This document shows positions 38,175 to 42,894 of a DNA stretch of 42,894 bases, piece after piece. How positions within the stretch are numbered: the first letter of the stretch is position 1; each line of letters opens with the position of its first letter. Where the stretch lies: contig UQRR01000008.1 in NCBI GenBank assembly GCA_900543455.1, positions 1 through 42,894 of the forward strand, written 5' to 3'. Origin of the DNA: an uncultured Dialister sp. (lineage in GTDB: Bacteria; Bacillota; Negativicutes; Veillonellales; Dialisteraceae). The notes below the pieces were generated by a model, which ran no database searches, was not told the origin of the DNA, and was given only the letters and a program-made list of their open reading frames with translations. The translations under genes and the position numbers were made by a program.

Positions 38175-40526
38175 ATGAAACAAGATGTACTGGAAACACT
38201 GGAGTTCGACAAGATCCGCGAAAAGCTCGCAGAGCTCGCCCCCTCGCAGCTTTCCAAAGCTATGGCACGGACGCTCATGCCGTCCGTAGAGCCGGAGATC
38301 ATAGAGAAAAAGCTCACGGAAACAGAAGAAGCATCGATTCTTCTGGAGCGCGAGATCACGACCCCTTTGGGTGAGACGCATGACATCACCGAGACACTGG
38401 AAAAAGCTGGGAAAGACATGATCCTGATGGCGAAGGAATTCATTGATCTCGCCGCAACGCTCGAAACGTATAAGAAGATGCATCACTATTTCGAAGGCGA
38501 GCGTCATCTGGTCTATCCAGCACTCGAAGAGCTTGCCTCGCTCATCATCCCGCAGGAACAGCTGATTGCAAGGATCCATCAGGTCTTCGATGAGCATGGC
38601 GAGGTCAGTGACCGCGCCTCCCCGCGTCTTTCCCGCATCCGCACGGAGAAGGAAATGATTAAGAATCGTATCCGCAAGACGATCCAGCAGATCATCCAGG
38701 ATAAGGATCAGTCCTCCTATTTTCAGGATGCCATCGTGACGCAGAGAAATGGTCGCTATGTCGTACCGGTCAAGGAAGAATACCGGTATAAATTTGAAGG
38801 GATCGTGCATGACCGGTCATCCACCGGGCAGACGCTTTTCATGGAGCCGATGGTCTCAGTGCGCCTGAATAACGACCTCGCGGAACTCACGGCTTCGGAA
38901 AAGCAGGAAGTACAGGAAATCCTCCGCGCACTGACCGAGCAGGTGAAGAAGACACGGGAGGTCACGAAGAACAACTGCCACCTTGCGACCGAGTTGGAGT
39001 TTATTTTTGCACGTGCGAAATTGGCACTCTCCATGCAGGGAGTAAAAGCCATCCACTCCACTCATGCGCTTGACCTTCGTCGTGCTCGTCATCCACTTAT
39101 TCCTGCGGATAAGGTGGTGCCGATATCTTTGACGCTGGGAATGGATTTCCAGATCCTCATCATTACAGGATCGAATGCGGGCGGCAAAACCATCGCGATC
39201 AAAACAGCGGGGCTTCTATCGCTCATGAATCAGTCCGGTCTCTTTATTCCGGCGGCTGAGGGCTCGATGCTTCCGATTTATAAAAATATCTATGCCATCA
39301 TCGGTGACGAGCAGAGCATCCAGTACAATCTTTCGACCTTTTCTTCCTACATCACACAGCTCACGGCTTTTCTTTCTCATGTGGGGACAGAAGATCTGGT
39401 GCTTCTAGATGAACTGGGTTCAGGCACAGACCCTGTTGAAGGGGCCGCGCTTGCACAGTCCGTTACGGAGTATCTGCAGATGCAGGGAGTACCCGCTATC
39501 ATTACATCCCATTTCAGTGAAATGAAAAAACTTGCTTACGAGACGCGCGGCATCGAAAATGCATTCGTAGAGTTTGACGAAGAAACACTGACGCCGACCT
39601 ACCACCTTATCATCGGCGTTGCGGGGAACAGCAATGCTTTCAGCATTTGCAAGCGGCTTGGTATGCCGCCCCTTGTCCTTTCTCGTGCCAGCCAGCTGAA
39701 AGAAGGCTCTCCGCTTCACAATATGGAAGAAGTCATGGCACGGCTGAACCGCCAGACGCGGGAAGTCGCGCATGAAAAAGAAGAGGTGGAAGCCCAGCTG
39801 AAGAAGGCTGAGGAACTGCGGAACGAACTTAGGACAGAGACGGATGCTTTCTATAAAAAGAAAGACCAGATCTTGGAGAAAACCAGACAAGAAGCGGAGA
39901 CCATCAAAAGAGATCTTAGAAATCAGTCGGAAGCCATCATCAAAGATCTCAAGAAAAAGGCCTCAGCGATGGCAAAGGATGATCTCCAGCAGCATGTTTC
40001 CAAAGTGCGTGGTGCGATCGATGCCATGGCACTCCCCGGAAGAGAAAACCGAAGGAATCCGCTTCCCAAAGAGCAGATCAAAAAAGGCACCTATGTCTAT
40101 ATCGATACGCTGGACAGTGATGGTACCATCACCAAAGTGTCGGGAAATAAGATTACCATCGCCTGCGGTCTGATGCATGTCACCGTGACTCCGGAGCATT
40201 GCTTCGAGACGAAGAAACCGGTGAAGAAGGTCAGGAAGCCGGTCAGTCGTCCGTTCGCTGCCCGGGGTGCGGCGAGTGTTCGTACCGTTCATACCACGCT
40301 CAATGTCATCGGGAAAACAGTCGATGAGGCCGTCCCTGAAGTGGACCGTTTTCTGAATGAATGTTTCATGGCAGGCGTTTCGCCGGTGCAGATCATTCAT
40401 GGCAAAGGGACCGGCGCACTGCGTCAGGGGATTCAGGAGTATCTTCGTACACTGAATTTCGTAAAAGAATTTCACGAAGCTGACTATAGAAATGGGGGCG
40501 CGGGCGTGACAGAGGTCTTCTTCTGA
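38175..40526 (+). CDS. mutS2: MutS2 ATPase with C-terminal Smr domain
   Basis: 783 residues from ATG 38175, directly after the U32 stop, with GAGGAG about ten bases upstream. MutS2 suppresses homologous recombination and splits collided ribosomes in Bacillus. The core (about 1-300) contains FDKIREKLAE and DRSSTGQTLFMEP. The ATPase has Walker A TGSNAGGKTIAIKT (about 330-343), Walker B LVLLDELGSGTDP (about 407-419) and SHFSEMKKLA. A long charged coiled coil spans about 515-610. The Smr domain (about 705-783) keeps IIHGKGTGALRQGI, but the LDLRG motif reads LNVIG, which may reduce nuclease activity. Length is typical. Confidence 0.94.
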   Translation: MKQDVLETLEFDKIREKLAELAPSQLSKAMARTLMPSVEPEIIEKKLTETEEASILLEREITTPLGETHDITETLEKAGKDMILMAKEFIDLAATLETYKKMHHYFEGERHLVYPALEELASLIIPQEQLIARIHQVFDEHGEVSDRASPRLSRIRTEKEMIKNRIRKTIQQIIQDKDQSSYFQDAIVTQRNGRYVVPVKEEYRYKFEGIVHDRSSTGQTLFMEPMVSVRLNNDLAELTASEKQEVQEILRALTEQVKKTREVTKNNCHLATELEFIFARAKLALSMQGVKAIHSTHALDLRRARHPLIPADKVVPISLTLGMDFQILIITGSNAGGKTIAIKTAGLLSLMNQSGLFIPAAEGSMLPIYKNIYAIIGDEQSIQYNLSTFSSYITQLTAFLSHVGTEDLVLLDELGSGTDPVEGAALAQSVTEYLQMQGVPAIITSHFSEMKKLAYETRGIENAFVEFDEETLTPTYHLIIGVAGNSNAFSICKRLGMPPLVLSRASQLKEGSPLHNMEEVMARLNRQTREVAHEKEEVEAQLKKAEELRNELRTETDAFYKKKDQILEKTRQEAETIKRDLRNQSEAIIKDLKKKASAMAKDDLQQHVSKVRGAIDAMALPGRENRRNPLPKEQIKKGTYVYIDTLDSDGTITKVSGNKITIACGLMHVTVTPEHCFETKKPVKKVRKPVSRPFAARGAASVRTVHTTLNVIGKTVDEAVPEVDRFLNECFMAGVSPVQIIHGKGTGALRQGIQEYLRTLNFVKEFHEADYRNGGAGVTEVFF

Positions 40527-40535
40527 GCGTTTCCC

Positions 40536-40680
40536 TCATTTAACCCGTGGGGCGGCGCCTGCAAATAAGAAGCGCCGCAGAGTATAAATAGTGGCAATGC
40601 CCGAAGAGGGTATTTACTCACTAGTCACTAGTCACCAGTCACTTGAAACACTTAGTCCTTGGTCACTCATCCCTGCTTTC
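40536..40680 (+). repeat. Composite intergenic repeat, copy D
   Basis: GTGGGGCGGCGCC...GAAGCGCCGC hairpin module (about 40549-40577) followed by AGAGTATAAATAGTGGC, AATGCCCGAA, GTATTTACTCACT, AGTCACN heptamers (40615-40643) and CCTTGGTCACTCATCCC. Confidence 0.72.
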
Positions 40681-40693
40681 AAACCTCACTCCC

Positions 40694-40719
40694 AAACGAG
40701 CCTTTCCGGCTCGTTTTTT
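40694..40719 (+). terminator. Rho-independent terminator of U32-mutS2
   Basis: AAACGAGCC / GGCTCGTTT, loop TTTCC, with six T overlapping the end of the stem. Confidence 0.87.
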
Positions 40720-40729
40720 GCGTTATATT

Positions 40730-40758
40730 TTGCACTGCGTAAAGGAACGTGATAAAAT
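40730..40758 (+). promoter_or_regulatory. Promoter of xpt and the purine permease
   Basis: TTGCAC (40730-40735), 17 bases, TAAAAT (40753-40758). The 65-base leader has a small hairpin (CACGGT 40779-40784 with ACCGTG 40797-40802) but is too short for a purine riboswitch. Confidence 0.6.
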
Positions 40759-40823
40759 AGGTAAAATATTTTTGTCAGCACGGTTCAGCTTGGCAGACCG
40801 TGAGTGAAATGAGGAGGAGTATC

Positions 40824-41408
40824 GTGGGCGAGCTCAATTTACTGCAGAAGAAAATTATGAAAGACGGTGTCATCAAAGCGGGAAATGTACTCAAGGTCGA
40901 CAGCTTTCTGAACCATCAGATCGATGTCCCTTTCATCAGCGAACTGGGGAAGGAGTTCAAGAAACTTTTTGGTGACCGCCAGGTGGATAAGATCCTGACC
41001 ATCGAAGCGTCCGGTATCGGCATTGCCTGTCTTACTGCAGTATATTTCGGTGTTCCGGTCCTCTTTGCCAAAAAGTCGGCAGGGAGCAATATGGATAAGG
41101 ATGTCTATGCGACCGAAGTGAAGTCCTTTACACATAATAAGGTGAATCATGTCGTAGCCTCCAAGAAATATCTGAATGCCGGTGAACACATCCTCATCAT
41201 GGATGATTTTCTGGCAAACGGCTGCGCTGTGCAGGGGCTGATCGACCTTGTCAAACAGGCCGGCGGTATCGTAGAAGGTGTCGGTATCTGTATCGAGAAA
41301 GGATTTCAGGGTGGCGGTGATGAGCTCCGTGCATCCGGTGTCGATGTGAAATCGTTGGCTATTATCGAAAAGATGGATGCAGAAACAGGCTCTATTACTT
41401 TTAGATAA
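40824..41408 (+). CDS. xpt: Xanthine phosphoribosyltransferase
   Basis: 194 residues from GTG 40824, with GAGGAGGAG just before it; this gives VGELNLLQKKIMKDG, the family N-terminus. Another GTG at 40800 precedes the ribosome binding site. Xpt salvages xanthine to XMP using PRPP. Motifs: GNVLKVDSFLNHQID (conserved in Xpt), EASGIGIACLTA, FAKKSAGSNM, and the PRPP loop ILIMDDFLANGCAVQGL. The purine permease follows 67 bases later without a terminator, matching the xpt-pbuX operon of Bacillus. Confidence 0.95.
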   Translation: MGELNLLQKKIMKDGVIKAGNVLKVDSFLNHQIDVPFISELGKEFKKLFGDRQVDKILTIEASGIGIACLTAVYFGVPVLFAKKSAGSNMDKDVYATEVKSFTHNKVNHVVASKKYLNAGEHILIMDDFLANGCAVQGLIDLVKQAGGIVEGVGICIEKGFQGGGDELRASGVDVKSLAIIEKMDAETGSITFR

Positions 41409-41475
41409 TGTGCGAAGAGGCAAAGCAGTGAATGTATGTAGGGATTCCAATATTTATTACAGTTAGGAGTGTATT

Positions 41476-42789
41476 GTGGAAAAAGATCCGATTTATGAAC
41501 CCAATGGGAAAATCACAATCAGGAAAGCGGTTCCTTTCGGACTGCAGCATGTACTTGCCATGTTCGTGGCCAATATCGCGCCGATCCTCATCGTAGCCGG
41601 TGCTGTCAAAATGGATCCGGCGGAGTCGGCTGCACTCGTGCAGTCTGCGATGATCGTAGCCGGCATCGGTTCTCTTCTCCAGCTTTTCCCGATCTGGCGT
41701 TTTGGCAGCGGTCTGCCGATCATCATGGGGATCAGTTTCACCTTCGTTTCCGTGGCCTGCATCATCGGTACCAAGTATGGCTACGGCGCAGTCCTTGGCG
41801 CTGCGCTCATCGGCGGTATACTGGAAGGGATCCTTGGCCTTGGCGCCTCTTGGTGGAGGAAATTTATCCCGCCGATCGTGTCTGCGTCCGTCGTGACAGC
41901 CATCGGTTTCTCCCTGCTTCCCATCGGGGCGAATTCTTTCGGCGGCGGCTTTGGCAATCCGAATTTTGGCGCCCAGAATTACCTGATCGTCGGCACCATC
42001 ACGCTTGTCGCCTGCCTTGCGTGGAATCTCAAAGCCCACTCTTTCTATAAGCAGCTTTCCGTCCTCTTCGGGCTTGTCGTTGGCTATATCGCTGCGTACT
42101 GCTTCGGCATGGTCGATCTGTCTCGTCTGACGGAAGTCCCGCTCATTTCCCTTCCCGGGATCATGCCGATCTCGCTTGAATTCCATGGAGATGCCATTTT
42201 CTCCTTCTTCCTGATTTTCCTCGTCTCCGCAACAGAAACGCTGGGAGATACCAGTGCTCTTGCCATGATGGGATACGGCCGTCAGGCGACGAGCCGTGAA
42301 GTCTCCGGCTCCATCGCCGTCGATGGCTTCGTGAGCTCGCTGTCTTCCCTCTTCGGCTGCATGCCGATCACATCCTTCAGCCAGAATGTCGGTCTTGTCG
42401 CTATGACCAAGGTCGTAAACCGTAAGGCTATCGGCTGCGGTGCGGCACTTATGATTCTGGCTGGCATCATCCCCGGCCTCGGCGTCATTCTGGCGTCCCT
42501 TCCGGATGCCGTTCTCGGCGGCTGCACGCTCATGATGTTCGGCTCTATCGTCGTCTCCGGTGTACGTATGCTCGGAGAATGCGGCTACTCGCAGAGAAAT
42601 ATGAGCATCGCTGCCCTCTCTCTCAGCATTGGTCTCGGTTTCACACAGACCCCGCAGATTTTCCATATCTTCCCGGAACTCTTCCGCAGTGTTTTTGCAG
42701 AAAACTGTGTGGCTGTGGTCTTCGTTGTCGCTGTTATTCTGAACCTCGTCTTCCCCAAAGAAGAAAAGGAAAATCTGATTGTAGAATAA
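41476..42789 (+). CDS. pbuX: NCS2-family xanthine/uracil permease
   Basis: 437 residues from GTG 41476, eight bases after TTAGGAG. It imports purine bases with a cation across the cytoplasmic membrane. At least twelve hydrophobic segments are visible from about residue 20. NCS2 motifs: FGLQHVLAMF, GSGLPIIMGISFTFV, SATETLGDTSALAM (substrate-binding Glu) and TSFSQNVGLVAMTKVVNR. The link to xpt favours xanthine as substrate, though uracil or urate permeases look alike. A perfect hairpin follows at 42825. Confidence 0.9.
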   Translation: MEKDPIYEPNGKITIRKAVPFGLQHVLAMFVANIAPILIVAGAVKMDPAESAALVQSAMIVAGIGSLLQLFPIWRFGSGLPIIMGISFTFVSVACIIGTKYGYGAVLGAALIGGILEGILGLGASWWRKFIPPIVSASVVTAIGFSLLPIGANSFGGGFGNPNFGAQNYLIVGTITLVACLAWNLKAHSFYKQLSVLFGLVVGYIAAYCFGMVDLSRLTEVPLISLPGIMPISLEFHGDAIFSFFLIFLVSATETLGDTSALAMMGYGRQATSREVSGSIAVDGFVSSLSSLFGCMPITSFSQNVGLVAMTKVVNRKAIGCGAALMILAGIIPGLGVILASLPDAVLGGCTLMMFGSIVVSGVRMLGECGYSQRNMSIAALSLSIGLGFTQTPQIFHIFPELFRSVFAENCVAVVFVVAVILNLVFPKEEKENLIVE

Positions 42790-42824
42790 TTGAATTTAGA
42801 AAAGCCGCCCGGTCTTGTGATATG

Positions 42825-42878
42825 ATCCCCCTAAAGCAGACAAGGTAAATAACCAAACTGCTTTAGGGGGATTTTTTT
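42825..42878 (+). terminator. Rho-independent terminator of xpt-pbuX
   Basis: Perfect 15-bp stem (42825-42839 with 42858-42872) around an 18-base A-rich loop, followed by a run of seven T. The same hairpin may hide the ribosome binding site of the next open frame. Confidence 0.85.
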
Positions 42879-42879
42879 A

Positions 42880-42894
42880 ATGGCCAAAAGGAAA
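42880..42894 (+). CDS. Possible start of a further gene at the window edge
   Basis: ATG 42880 opens five codons (MAKRK) before the window ends. AGGGGG (42865-42870) in the right arm of the preceding hairpin lies nine bases upstream and could be a ribosome binding site. Too short to identify; chance is possible. Confidence 0.25.

Noticed and set aside
40759..40823. Purine riboswitch before xpt
   Set aside because: The leader is only about 65 bases and lacks the conserved purine aptamer loops.
1..42894. tRNA, rRNA or tmRNA genes
   Set aside because: No GGTTCRANTCC-type T-arm with a matching acceptor stem and no rRNA or tmRNA signature was seen in any gap on either strand.

Overview
The window is a bacterial chromosome segment of about half G+C (judged by eye) with strong GGAGG-type ribosome binding sites. 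It carries gene neighbourhoods typical of the Firmicutes in the broad sense: alaS followed by ireB-ruvX-DUF1292, mutS2 with a U32 peptidase, a glycolytic gapA-pgk-tpiA run, a CsoR repressor and a FabK-type enoyl-ACP reductase. A biotin-free carboxyltransferase subunit and a complete early tetrapyrrole operon point to an anaerobic Negativicutes/Veillonellaceae-like organism (Dialister or Megasphaera-like). That assignment is inference from gene content. Almost all genes are on the + strand; the only clear minus-strand gene is the fabK-like one.

Layout. 1-781: end of an oxaloacetate decarboxylase/pyruvate carboxylase-type carboxyltransferase. 1070-4102: a compact three-gene restriction-modification operon with its own promoter, operator-like inverted repeat and terminator. 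It holds a Dam-family methyltransferase interrupted by a nine-G tract, a PD-(D/E)XK endonuclease and a second methyltransferase. 4188-5138 (minus): fabK-like. 5892-8847: gapA, pgk, tpiA; then eno at 9163. 10820-14161: glmU, prs, pth. 14409-17078: tmk, rbgA, rnhB. 17207-17482: csoR-like. 17682-24559: precorrin-2 dehydrogenase, hemA, hemC, cobA-hemD fusion, hemB, hemL, giving glutamyl-tRNA to uroporphyrinogen III and sirohydrochlorin. 24871-26154: lipoprotein metallophosphatase. 26297-28456: UvrD/PcrA helicase. 28772-30567: FecCD/FecE-type ABC transporter. 30945-34764: alaS, ireB, ruvX, DUF1292. 34940-35443: PduO-type cobalamin adenosyltransferase. 35763-40526: U32 protein and mutS2. 40824-42789: xpt and a purine permease.

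Two themes stand out beyond housekeeping. First, the restriction-modification operon looks phase-variable: the first methyltransferase is out of frame at a G9 run lying exactly in its SAM-binding motif. Second, the intergenic gaps hold many copies of repeated DNA that the genes do not explain. One is a MITE-like family with inverted termini starting TTAAGGAAAC (about eight copies or relics). The other is a modular composite repeat made of heptamer/nonamer tandem units (GGGTTCA, AGGTTCNNN, AGTCACN, TAATCCC) around a GCGGCGC...GCGCCGC hairpin, placed at operon boundaries.

No rRNA, tRNA, CRISPR array, integrase or complete insertion sequence was seen. The last bases (42825-42894) hold a perfect hairpin followed by a possible start codon at the window edge.
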